Positions 1-7,381 of a DNA stretch of 29,139 nucleotides are shown one piece after another. The notes beneath the pieces were generated by a model. The model had not been told where the DNA came from. It made no database searches and saw only the letters and a program-made list of their open reading frames with translations. Position 1 is the stretch's first letter; each line of letters begins with the position of its first letter. This DNA is from Phytomonas francai (lineage: Eukaryota > Euglenozoa > Kinetoplastea > Trypanosomatida > Trypanosomatidae), in assembly GCA_001766655.1 (NCBI GenBank), contig MJCC01000032.1, positions 6,386-35,524 on the forward strand, in the 5' to 3' direction. The position numbers and the translations under genes are program-made.

Positions 1-16
1 GGGGGGGGGGGGGGGG
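1..16. repeat. 16-base G homopolymer at window start
   Basis: The window opens with sixteen consecutive G. It may be a true G-tract (others of 14-18 G or C occur at 2988, 18660 and 29041) or an assembly end artefact. The following bases to about 545 hold no ATG-initiated gene that I trust. Confidence 0.8.
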
Positions 17-540
17 TCTAGGAGAAGGTGAATAGCGATTCATACATCTTTGAGCTGCTTCCTAATAGCAGAAAGTGTAATATTAAGAATATTGAACGAG
101 TTCTAGGTATTATTTTTATATCCTATGCCTTTTTAAATAAAATGCCTGTGCGTTGCTTCCGAGTTCGAAAAATTTGCGCTTTACATTATGCGTCTCTTTT
201 GCCACGCTCTAAAGAAAGGAATGGGCATGCGAGGGACTACACAGAAAGCGTGAAAGGGAATGAACCGAAGTGCTTTAGGTTTAAAATCTTCTAAACTAAG
301 GAATGGAGTCTGTTTTTTTTTTTTTTTACTATGATGGACCAGTCAAGGTCTTGAAATATTTAAACCCTGGTTTTGATAGCATGCCACACCGTATCGCAGT
401 AATTGCTTACGATTATACTTTAAGATCCTTCTTTGTTCTAACGGGGTTTCCGGATTACTGCTTTTTTTTGGGGGGGGGCATGAGTTCTTTTAAGGTACGG
501 CGGTGTGAGGGCCTACACGCGTGATGGACATTTGAGATGA

Positions 541-581
541 CATCACCCACCATTCCATTTTCCAAATTTCTTCTTCTCCAG
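541..581 (+). promoter_or_regulatory. Polypyrimidine tract and trans-splice acceptor for the gene at 686
   Basis: A C/T-rich stretch (about 549-579, with the run TTTCTTCTTCTCC just before the AG) ends in AG at 580-581, about 105 bases before the ATG at 686. This is the usual kinetoplastid spliced-leader acceptor layout. The site is inferred from sequence alone. Confidence 0.6.
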
Positions 582-685
582 AGGAACCAACTTCACCCCA
601 ACAAAGCTTACACGTCCCTTTTCGAAGGCGAGGGGGGATATCTTCCACCGCAGCCGTTTTCCTCTCCGAACGTGCGCGACGGCGG

Positions 686-1459
686 ATGAATGTCTTCGGC
701 GAACGATGCCGATCGGTGCTCGCGATCGTCGAGGGCGCCGAGCCCGTTTTCGACGCGGCTGTCGAACCCCGCCGCGGATTTCACTGCGGCTGCGTTCTTC
801 GGCAGCCCCCCGGGCCGGTCCGGGCGGGGCTCCTCGTCGAGGATTTTTCGCGCTTCTGCGAGGCGTCGGGGATTCGACATGTCGTCCTCACCCACGCGGA
901 GCTCACCCGGCGAATGCGCGCGGGCGACCCCGAGGCCGCGCTTTCGGGTCTCCCGGGGATGACCGTCGTCGTCTGCCCGACGGCCGCCGAGTACCGCGGC
1001 CTTTGCGGTTTACTTTTGCGCCCTTTCGCCGATCGCGCGAGGTCGGCCTCGCGGGTGGGCGTTTTTTGTCTTCTCGCGATGCTCGAGCTCTCGCAAAAGG
1101 CCGCCGTCGTCGAGGCCTTTCAAAGCGAAGTCGGGTGGCTGCGGCCCCCGCCGGGCTACGAATCGGAGCTGCGGGCGTCGCGGACGATTCGATGCCATCA
1201 CGGGGCCTGGGAGGAGGACCAGACAAACGAAAATGAAAAAAACGACGAAAAAGAAGAAAATGAAAATGAGAACGGGGGGAATGAGGAGAAGGGCCAGCGG
1301 TGTGTGGTGCCCGTACGAATGTACAGCAACTACCCCATTCTGAGGGACTGCGGGACGTCGTGCGCGGACTTGACGAAGGGGCCCAATTTGTGCACGTTGG
1401 ATGCGATACTGCGAGAACTGGCATATAAAGCGGGGCAACTTCCTAAGTACGGCTCATAA
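686..1459 (+). CDS. Hypothetical protein, 257 aa, function not recognised
   Basis: GC-rich ORF with strong G/C third-position bias, like the gene at 1758, which supports it being real. ATG 686 is the first ATG after the likely acceptor at 581. I do not recognise the family. Residues 1-175 look globular (alternating hydrophobic stretches such as VRAGLLVEDFSRF and MTVVVCPTAAEY). Residues about 178-207 are a low-complexity Asn/Glu/Lys tract encoded by A-rich DNA (about 1219-1300) quite unlike its surroundings. The last about 50 residues are globular again and carry three Cys (CGTSC and NLC). There is no signal peptide or membrane segment. The tract looks like an inserted linker between two folded parts. 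A reverse-strand ORF over the same DNA is a shadow. Confidence 0.75.
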   Translation: MNVFGERCRSVLAIVEGAEPVFDAAVEPRRGFHCGCVLRQPPGPVRAGLLVEDFSRFCEASGIRHVVLTHAELTRRMRAGDPEAALSGLPGMTVVVCPTAAEYRGLCGLLLRPFADRARSASRVGVFCLLAMLELSQKAAVVEAFQSEVGWLRPPPGYESELRASRTIRCHHGAWEEDQTNENEKNDEKEENENENGGNEEKGQRCVVPVRMYSNYPILRDCGTSCADLTKGPNLCTLDAILRELAYKAGQLPKYGS

Positions 1460-1757
1460 CAAAGAAGGAGGGCGTTCAACCATTTCAAAAAAAAAAAAAA
1501 AAGAATTAGCGCCTATATCTAAATCGATAAAGAGTGAGGAAAAGAGAAAGAGAGAGAGAGAGATTCGGCTGTCGGTTGAGAACTCATTTTCCGTTCATTT
1601 AATGGCTCCCCCACCCCCCACCCCTTTTTCTTTTTTTGTTTGTTTGTTTCCATCACAGTTTATTTTGTATTTATCCAATTGAAGCATCCTTTTTCCCTCA
1701 CCCGCGATTCACCAAATTAAAAGCGCCTTAGCCTCGGTCTTTGCGCGCTCGGACGGA
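1460..1757 (+). promoter_or_regulatory. Intergenic region with polypyrimidine tract and acceptor at 1657-1658
   Basis: It contains an A-run (about 1487-1502), a GA-rich purine stretch (about 1537-1562), then a long C/T tract (about 1606-1650) ending in CATCACAG with AG at 1657-1658. The ATG of the next gene is 100 bases downstream. This is the expected 3'UTR / acceptor layout between two polycistronic genes. Confidence 0.65.
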
Positions 1758-2981
1758 ATGGCGTCTCTGCACTTGCTCGACGTTCTCTGCACCTGCGTGC
1801 GGGGCTGCCTGGCGGCCCAGCGATACATCGCCACGGAGCTCCTGCGCGTGCAGGACCTTCCCGTGGAGCTCAAAAAAGGCGAGCGGCCCCCGACGATCCT
1901 GGAATTAAACCCGGAATCGAGAAAAAAGCTCCTGGACAGGCTCCTCGGCTCCGTCGAGACGAGCGTGAAGTCGGTGCTGGACTTCAAGGAGGGGAGCGCG
2001 GCGAAGGACGTCGTGACCACCGCGGATATCCTCACGCAGGCCCTTTTGGTCCGCCTCCTCCGCGCGAACTTCGCGGAGGGGCCTTTTACGATTATCGGCG
2101 AGGAGGAGCCGGCGAGCCCGGCCCTCGAGGCGATCGCGCGGGGCTGCGCGGAGGCCTACGGCGATGCCGACGTCCCGATCCCCTTCGAGGCCGCCCTCCG
2201 CGCGTGGATTTCGCGGTGGAAGGGCGCGGATGTCGTGCGCGCGGCCTCGCCGGCGGCCCTCCGCGCGCGGGTCGGCATTTTCATCGACCCGATCGACGCC
2301 ACGAATTGCTTCACCGAGGGCCTCTGGGAGGCCCCGATGACGTTGGTCGGCCTCGCCGTCGACGGCGTGCCCGTCGGCGGCGTCGTGAATCGCCTTTTCG
2401 CCTTTCCCGTCGGCCCGACGACGGGGGGGGCCTCCGCGGGGCTTTCCTACGTCCTCGACCCCGCCGGCGAGGCCGCCTTTCTCGTCCACGAGGGCCGTCG
2501 AATCGCCCTTGAGAAGGGCGCGCGCGCGCGGGCCGCGGGGGCCGCCCTGCGCGTCTGCGAGTCCCCAACGACGCGCTCGAGCTTCCTGGACGGGGTGAAC
2601 GCGCGGCTCGCGCCGTGCGAGGTTTGTTTTGCCCGCGGCTCCGCGAATAAAGAATTTTTTTTGATCGACGAGGCCCTCGGCGGCCCGCGCGCGGCGGCCG
2701 GCGGCCGCGCCGACGTCTTCGTCGCGCCCGCGCGCACGATTATGAAGTGGGACTGCTGCGCCCCCCACGCCTTTCTCCGCGCGCTCGGGGGGGAGATGTA
2801 CTCCCAGAAGGGCGTCCCCGTACGCTACGCCCACGGCGGGAATATTTCCCCCGTGGAAGGGAAGATTTCTTCCGGGGAAGGGAAGATTTCTTCCGCGCTC
2901 GCGGAGCTGCCGGACGGCGTCGTGGCCACGACGGCCGCCGCCAAGGACGAGGTCGCGCGGCGGATGGGGTGGCGTTTGTAA
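1758..2981 (+). CDS. 3'(2'),5'-bisphosphate nucleotidase-like phosphatase (inositol monophosphatase superfamily)
   Basis: A 407-aa member of the Mg2+-dependent, Li+-sensitive FIG superfamily. Visible motifs in order: the KDVVTTAD segment near residues 83-90; IIGEEEP at 112-118, whose acidic pair binds metal; DPIDAT at 177-182, the core metal/phosphate motif, followed by the substrate-loop-like FTEG and a VGLAVDGVPVGGVVNR strand pair; and WDCCAP at 331-336, matching the family's WDxxAP motif. The FTEG and WDxCAP context resembles bisphosphate nucleotidases (3'-phosphoadenosine 5'-phosphate recycling in sulfur metabolism) more than inositol monophosphatase. Inositol polyphosphate 1-phosphatase is the main alternative. 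Odd points: Ala replaces the usual Gly in DPxDGT, and a short repetitive insertion (GKISS twice) sits near residues 365-378. It lacks a targeting signal I can recognise. Very GC-rich. Confidence 0.82.
   Translation: MASLHLLDVLCTCVRGCLAAQRYIATELLRVQDLPVELKKGERPPTILELNPESRKKLLDRLLGSVETSVKSVLDFKEGSAAKDVVTTADILTQALLVRLLRANFAEGPFTIIGEEEPASPALEAIARGCAEAYGDADVPIPFEAALRAWISRWKGADVVRAASPAALRARVGIFIDPIDATNCFTEGLWEAPMTLVGLAVDGVPVGGVVNRLFAFPVGPTTGGASAGLSYVLDPAGEAAFLVHEGRRIALEKGARARAAGAALRVCESPTTRSSFLDGVNARLAPCEVCFARGSANKEFFLIDEALGGPRAAAGGRADVFVAPARTIMKWDCCAPHAFLRALGGEMYSQKGVPVRYAHGGNISPVEGKISSGEGKISSALAELPDGVVATTAAAKDEVARRMGWRL
2857..2898 (+). repeat. 21-nt imperfect direct repeat inside the phosphatase gene
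   Basis: Two adjacent copies of a GGAAGGGAAGATTTCTTCC-like unit, period 21, encode the motif GKISS twice in frame. It is a small in-frame tandem expansion in a surface-loop-like insertion between the WDxxAP motif and the C-terminus. Confidence 0.7.
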
Positions 2982-2987
2982 ACGAGC

Positions 2988-3005
2988 GGGGGGGGGGGGG
3001 GGGGG
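2988..3005. repeat. 18-base G homopolymer just downstream of the phosphatase stop
   Basis: Eighteen consecutive G begin seven bases after the TAA at 2979-2981, so they would lie at the very start of the 3'UTR. The length may be imprecise because of sequencing slippage. Confidence 0.85.
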
Positions 3006-3355
3006 ATTCACCTTGAGAGTCCGTGAGGCCCCGGCCCTTCGGTTGTCAAACCGCAGACGCGTATGGATCGCATCGCGTTTGTATTGCGATCCTATTATGG
3101 CGATGAGGTTTACTCGTCTATACGCAGGCTCATGTAAAGGCAACTCAACTCTGAAGTACGTGATTAGGTATTCCTGACAAGGCCTCCTGAAATGGCATGC
3201 CTTTTTTTTTTTTTTTGAAGGTGCTTGGGGTCTGGGGGCCACTAATTTGCATTTATTTATTTATGATACGTGTGAGAGTCCATATCAAACACCCTTTCCG
3301 TTTAACAACTTGACATTGAACCCTTTCATTCGCAAGGAAACTAATAACGCCCATC
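3006..3355 (+). promoter_or_regulatory. Intergenic region with T-run and acceptor at 3219-3220
   Basis: A run of about 16 pyrimidines, almost all T (3201-3216), is followed by GAAG with AG at 3219-3220. The next gene starts at 3356. Nothing else gene-like is visible here on either strand. Confidence 0.6.
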
Positions 3356-3907
3356 ATGTCCTCATCACGCGAGAAGGATGGCGACGGTGATGATTGCGCA
3401 GGTGAATCACGGAGGAGGAAAAATATCCTGAACAGCCGCTTTTCTGCCGCCGCCATCGATCTGACAAAACTTTATAAGGCATCCGATAACGCCTACGAGG
3501 AGGGCTACCGCGATGGGATGCTTGGTCTCTTCCGTTATGTTTCGCTCGACTCGCGAGCGCGCAGCTGTGCGGCTGCCGGTGAAAAGAAAACTCCCTACGA
3601 AGGGGATTTAAACACGGCTTTAAATACTGGAGAGGGGCCTCTTTCTGGAGATTTAACGATAGCCTCACAGAAAGTTCTGAATTTTATTCAAAAGACGTTG
3701 CGTCTACGCCAGGAACGTCTAGCGTGTGCGCGCGGGACGGCAGGGGAGGAAGCACCCGACCCTCTTATTACGCCACCTGTACAACCCCCGCCACCTCTTT
3801 CAGGGCTCGTCCCTCTCATCAATAACAACAAAAAAAGCACCGCAAAGAAAGAGGAGGCTATTCCAGGCGTCCGAACTGATGGAAATAGCAATGCACCCTC
3901 GGATTGA
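3356..3907 (+). CDS. Hypothetical protein, 183 aa, with a GYRDGMLG motif
   Basis: ATG at 3356 is the first after the likely acceptor at 3220; the ORF ends at TGA 3905-3907. Residues 1-22 are charged and probably disordered. About 23-70 form a possible helical segment containing KLYKASDNAYEEGYRDGML. The GYRDGMLG stretch recalls the G-x3-G motifs of Yae1/Lto1-family proteins, but there is only one partial copy, so I do not assign that family. Residues 103-125 look like an amphipathic helix (VLNFIQKTLRLRQERL). The rest is Pro-rich and Ser/Asn/Lys-rich. No membrane segment. Most likely a lineage-specific protein. Confidence 0.6.
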   Translation: MSSSREKDGDGDDCAGESRRRKNILNSRFSAAAIDLTKLYKASDNAYEEGYRDGMLGLFRYVSLDSRARSCAAAGEKKTPYEGDLNTALNTGEGPLSGDLTIASQKVLNFIQKTLRLRQERLACARGTAGEEAPDPLITPPVQPPPPLSGLVPLINNNKKSTAKKEEAIPGVRTDGNSNAPSD

Positions 3908-4459
3908 GCCATCCTGAAGGTTCGAGAAACCCTCGCCTACGATATCTCGGAGATTGATGACGGCCAACGGAAGGGACCCCACGCAAACGCCTCAGTTCAA
4001 GCATCGTAGCCATTTACAAAAGTTGGAGCCTCCCCTTTCACGGCCACGCCACGGCGGCCCCATCGACTATCAAAGAAAATAGTATTTCAGGAAACCATCG
4101 GGGAAAAAGGGGGAGTATGTGGTTGTTAAGCATATATACGCTATTCTAACGGATTCTCTTCTGTATGCTGATGTTCTGAAATAGACTTTTGGAGCTAATG
4201 CGTCTTTGCTGTTATCATCTATTTTCACGTTTGGTAATTGCACTCGCTTGTACCCTCAAGGTTTATTTTGGTACGCGCAGATTAATGGAAACTGTGATCC
4301 TTACGTCATTCCAAACTGCATGATTTGTTTCTTTGGTTACGTCAAATTATTCTTTTCATTCTGTCTTGTGGTGGGAATATTAATGGTCGTTATTTTACAA
4401 ATAGCACGGTGTAGATTAGAAAAAAAAGGGAAAGGGATAACCTTCAATTAAACAAGGGT
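3908..4459 (+). promoter_or_regulatory. Intergenic region upstream of the RIIa-like gene
   Basis: AT-rich, no convincing gene. A T/C-rich stretch (about 4323-4368) precedes several candidate AGs, one in ACAAATAG near 4401-4403, which would serve the gene at 4460. A short hydrophobic open frame here is best explained as translated polypyrimidine tract. Confidence 0.4.
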
Positions 4460-4738
4460 ATGGATTGCAATATCGCCGAAAAGCCTCCGTCCACTCCTGC
4501 TCGGGCGCAGCAAAGTGTTGAGTATCTTCAATTTAAAGAAAACTTTAACTACGAGGGCAGGGTTCGTATTGAAGAAAGCAGGGATGAGTTGGAAGAGGAA
4601 TATAGTAAATACCTCGAAAAGCACCCTGAGATTACAGACATATTGAATGATATGGTTCTGCACGTGCTCATTCTAAAGCCCGAGAAGCCCTTACAGGAGA
4701 TGCGCTCCTACATGCAGGCGCGGCTTAATGTATTATAA
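4460..4738 (+). CDS. Small RIIa/DPY-30-like domain protein, 92 aa
   Basis: Residues about 47-90 (EEEYSKYLEKHPEITDILND, then the helix with LILKPEKPL and a final YMQARL) fit the RIIa-type dimerisation/docking fold: a helix ending in a Tyr/Leu plus HPE segment, a leucine-rich second helix, and a KPE/PEK turn with a trailing Tyr-Met. The family includes PKA regulatory-subunit N-termini, DPY-30 and several flagellar axoneme proteins that bind amphipathic helices of AKAP-like partners. The first 45 residues are polar and probably flexible. With nothing else attached, a small flagellar or cytoskeletal adaptor is my inference. The ATG is clear and the length typical of stand-alone RIIa proteins. Confidence 0.62.
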   Translation: MDCNIAEKPPSTPARAQQSVEYLQFKENFNYEGRVRIEESRDELEEEYSKYLEKHPEITDILNDMVLHVLILKPEKPLQEMRSYMQARLNVL

Positions 4739-4823
4739 GTATATGGCGACATGTGTCTTCCCTTTTAGATGAAAAAAGCAAGCTAAAACGGAGGTTAGAA
4801 TGGGATGTTTATAAACAAATAAC

Positions 4824-4842
4824 TATATATATATATATATAT
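4824..4842. repeat. (TA)n microsatellite
   Basis: About nine TA units in the region between the RIIa-like gene and the nucleoporin. Confidence 0.85.
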
Positions 4843-4848
4843 GTTTTT

Positions 4849-4934
4849 GACTGTTTTCCCTTTTTTTTGTTATCATTGTTACATTCGGTGTCTCCTCTTT
4901 GGCCCCCTTGTTTTCTTCTAATTTGAATCCAAAG
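4849..4934 (+). promoter_or_regulatory. Polypyrimidine tract and acceptor for the nucleoporin gene
   Basis: A long T/C-rich block (about 4843-4919) with an AG at 4933-4934, 62 bases before the ATG at 4996. Confidence 0.6.
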
Positions 4935-4995
4935 AGAGGATTTTCTGCGTGTGTTTACTCATTAGAATTCATAAACACCACCAACAAAAAAAGGT

Positions 4996-7023
4996 ATGTT
5001 TGGAACATCTAAGACGGGCTTTGGTAGCTCAGCCGGGGGATTTGGCGCTGCGCCAGCAACGTCGGCAGGCTTCGGTGCGCGCCCTGCTGGGGGCTTTGGC
5101 AGTGGGGCTCCTGGAGCTAATGCAGGACCTGGAGGTTTTGGCACTGGGGCTATGGGAGCTAATGCAGGACCTGGAGGTTTTGGCACTGGGGCTATGGGAG
5201 CTAATGCAGGACCTGGAGGTTTTGGCACTGGGGCTATGGGAGCTAATGCAGGACCTGGAGGTTTTGGCAGTGGGGCTCTTGGGACTAATACGGGTGCTGG
5301 GGGCTTTGGCAGTGGAGCTCCTGGAGGCTTTGGCAGCGGGGCTCTTGGGACTAATACGGGTGCTGGGGGCTTTGGCAGTGGGGCTCCTGGAGCTAATGCA
5401 GGACCTGGAGGTTTTGGCAGTGGACTTCCTGGAGGTTTTGGCACTGGGGCTCCTGGGACTAATACAGGTGCTGGGGGCTTCGGCACTGGGGCTCCTGGAG
5501 GTTTTGGCAGCGGGGCTCTTGGGACTAATACAGGTGCTGGGGGCTTTGGCAGTGGAGCTCTGAAAACTAATACAGGTACTGGGGGCTTCGGCACTGGGGC
5601 TCCTGGGACTAATACGGGTGCTGGAGGTTTTGGCAGTGGACTTCCTGGAGGTTTTGGCACTGGGGCTCTTGGGACTAATACGGGTGCTGGGGGCTTTGGC
5701 AGTGGAGCTCCTGGAGGCTTTGGCAGCGGGGCTCTTGGGACTAATACGGGTGCTGGGGGCTTTGGCAGTGGGGCTCCTGGAGCTAATGCAGGACCTGGAG
5801 GTTTTGGCAGTGGACTTCCTGGAGGTTTTGGCACTGGGGCTCTTGGGACTAATACAGGTGCTGGGGGCTTCGGCACTGGGGCTCCTGGAGGCTTTGGCAA
5901 CGGGGCTCTTGGGACTAATACGGGTGCTGGGGGCTTTGGCAGTGGAGCTCTGAAAACTAATACAGGTACTGGGGGCTTCGGCACTGGGGCTCCTGGGACT
6001 AATACGGGTGCTGGGGGCTTTGGCAGTGGAGTTCCTGGAGGTTTTGGCACTGGAGCTATCGGCGCGGGGGCCTTTGGGAACACGACTGGCGCTTCTCTCC
6101 CCTCAGGGATGGGTTCCGTCGGTTTCAGCTCGCCTACCATGGCCGGCGCCTCCCTCCGACCCACATCCGCAGCTGCTTTCGGCCGGTTTGACCTCGATAC
6201 TCAGAGCGCGATTGCAAATTATTTAGGCGAGGTGGATCGAGCCTACAACGCGCTTGACCCCCGCTGTCGTTTTCGCTCGTTTATTTACAACGTTTGTGGA
6301 GCCAACCAGGCGGAGGGCGCTATCCAGCGCGAGCGCTACCTTGCCTTTCTGCACGGCGGCGGCTGCTCGGAGGAAGACTGGATTCAGGCAATTCTTGCGA
6401 ATCCGGACCCCCAACGTCTCTATCCCACCCCCTTGCACTTCGCCCAGGAGCTTCAACAGCGCTGTACAAAACAAAAAGAAGAGATTGAATCGCTTTCGGG
6501 GCTGATTAAGACCTACCTCAGCGATGTCCAAACGATCGTAGAGCTGGACAAGGAAAACCAAGTCACTCTGTCGGAGCTTAAAAAGGAAGATGTAATGCTT
6601 CGCCGGCGGTGGTTTGTGTTACTGCAGAAGATGGAGACCCTTCGCCGACTTGGCAACTCAGACGGTGAGGAGGGGGTTCTTCTGCAAAGACTGCAGGAAA
6701 TGCAAAAAGAGCTCTCCTCCCCCGGGCGATACCGCAGCGCGCTCGAGCAAATTCAGCCCTGGATGGAGGAGGAAGGTGCCCGGCGCTTCCTTCTTCGTAA
6801 GCGCGGGGAAAAGGGCTCTTCTTCTTCTTCTTCGTCCCCCTTGGCAGGCGCGCAAGCTGGCGAGGAGCTACCTTTGCTGCAGGTTGAGGTCGATCGCGTG
6901 ATTATGGAGTCGTGGCTAAAGTTTACTGGACAAACGCAAAGCGCGATTGAGGCCTTGCACGAGCTCCTTCAGAGGGACACGAAGGATATGCACTCCGTGC
7001 GAGATCGTATTACGGTGAGCTAA
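4996..7023 (+). CDS. FG-repeat nucleoporin, Nup54/Nup57-like
   Basis: A 675-aa protein of the central channel of the nuclear pore complex. Residues 1 to about 390 are an almost uncharged Gly/Ala/Thr/Asn-rich FG domain whose repeating core is GGFG, the disordered region that binds transport receptors. From about residue 392 the sequence becomes a structured rod: CRFRSFIYNV and, further on, WIQAILANPDPQRLYP match conserved Nup54-family segments, followed by heptad-rich coiled coil (about 480-675) that in other eukaryotes assembles with Nup58 and Nup62. A Ser run with a Gly/Glu-rich linker lies near 605-625. ATG 4996 gives an MFG start, common in FG Nups. The FG domain contains 14-residue tandem units and a near-identical 130-residue duplication, described separately. 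Long open frames on other frames across the FG repeats are shadows. Confidence 0.9.
   Translation: MFGTSKTGFGSSAGGFGAAPATSAGFGARPAGGFGSGAPGANAGPGGFGTGAMGANAGPGGFGTGAMGANAGPGGFGTGAMGANAGPGGFGSGALGTNTGAGGFGSGAPGGFGSGALGTNTGAGGFGSGAPGANAGPGGFGSGLPGGFGTGAPGTNTGAGGFGTGAPGGFGSGALGTNTGAGGFGSGALKTNTGTGGFGTGAPGTNTGAGGFGSGLPGGFGTGALGTNTGAGGFGSGAPGGFGSGALGTNTGAGGFGSGAPGANAGPGGFGSGLPGGFGTGALGTNTGAGGFGTGAPGGFGNGALGTNTGAGGFGSGALKTNTGTGGFGTGAPGTNTGAGGFGSGVPGGFGTGAIGAGAFGNTTGASLPSGMGSVGFSSPTMAGASLRPTSAAAFGRFDLDTQSAIANYLGEVDRAYNALDPRCRFRSFIYNVCGANQAEGAIQRERYLAFLHGGGCSEEDWIQAILANPDPQRLYPTPLHFAQELQQRCTKQKEEIESLSGLIKTYLSDVQTIVELDKENQVTLSELKKEDVMLRRRWFVLLQKMETLRRLGNSDGEEGVLLQRLQEMQKELSSPGRYRSALEQIQPWMEEEGARRFLLRKRGEKGSSSSSSSPLAGAQAGEELPLLQVEVDRVIMESWLKFTGQTQSAIEALHELLQRDTKDMHSVRDRITVS
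5104..5271 (+). repeat. 42-nt tandem repeats in the FG domain
   Basis: Four consecutive copies of a 42-base unit encode GAMGANAGPGGFGT (first copy GAPGANAGPGGFGT, last ending GFGS). Copies two and three are identical at the base level, which points to recent slippage or unequal exchange. Confidence 0.85.
5281..6060 (+). repeat. 390-nt tandem duplication in the FG domain
   Basis: Positions 5281-5670 and 5671-6060 align without gaps. I count about ten mismatches in 390 bases, six of them in the first 360; the others cluster at the very end. Each copy encodes 130 residues including the single GALKTNTG variant, at 5561 and again exactly 390 bases later at 5951. Confidence 0.9.
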
Positions 7024-7381
7024 GTGAGAAAAGGATGGGATTTTTGTTTTTCTCGTAATAACCCCGATACGACTCGGAGTTAGTGTACTCGATAGATAAA
7101 CTTACTAAAATTTATGTGAACAGACGTATCCAGGCACACGTGCGTCAGGATTACACGATATCAGTTACGTAGGGCTTAATGACTCGTATAATAAACCTCA
7201 TCTTTTTTTTTTTTTCCTGTCTCACGATTGAATTGGGGTGGGCTTAAAAGGTGGTGTACCGCGTTTAGAGCTGATACGCCTAGTACCATTTTTACTCATC
7301 AGACACTGCCTCCGTCGATCGATCGATTCACCTGGGCAAAACCAAACGAAAGCACGCCGAGCGGGCCCGTTTTCCCTCATC
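7024..7381 (+). promoter_or_regulatory. Intergenic region with T-run and acceptor for Vps11
   Basis: A T/C run (about 7200-7222) is followed by an AG at 7249-7250. The first in-frame ATG of the next gene is at 7382. The frame is open upstream to 7238 but with no ATG, so that extension is probably untranslated. Confidence 0.55.

Noticed and set aside
28..524. Two short frames at the left end (88 and 73 residues)
   Set aside because: The first starts with GTG. The second has an ATG at 303 but codes poly-Phe and Gly from T and G runs. Neither has convincing coding character.
1905..3242. Reverse-strand 445-residue frame over the phosphatase gene
   Set aside because: Long antisense frames are common in GC-rich genes; no recognisable domain, and the + strand carries intact family motifs.
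3915..3935. GGTTCGAGAAACC, similar to a tRNA B box
   Set aside because: No acceptor stem, A box or anticodon arm can be placed around it.
4206..4451. Hydrophobic 81-residue frame before the RIIa-like gene
   Set aside because: Starts with TTG; its hydrophobic stretch coincides with T/C-rich acceptor DNA. An internal ATG at 4320 would give only 43 residues.
4949..5953. Leu-rich repetitive open frames on the + strand in the frame offset from the nucleoporin
   Set aside because: Same repeat DNA read in another frame; they end where the repeats end and lack any folded domain.
4962..6164. Reverse-strand 400-residue Pro-rich open frame
   Set aside because: It is the antisense of the Gly-rich FG repeats; GGC/GGT codons read in reverse give Pro and Ala. 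The forward frame has Nup54 homology.
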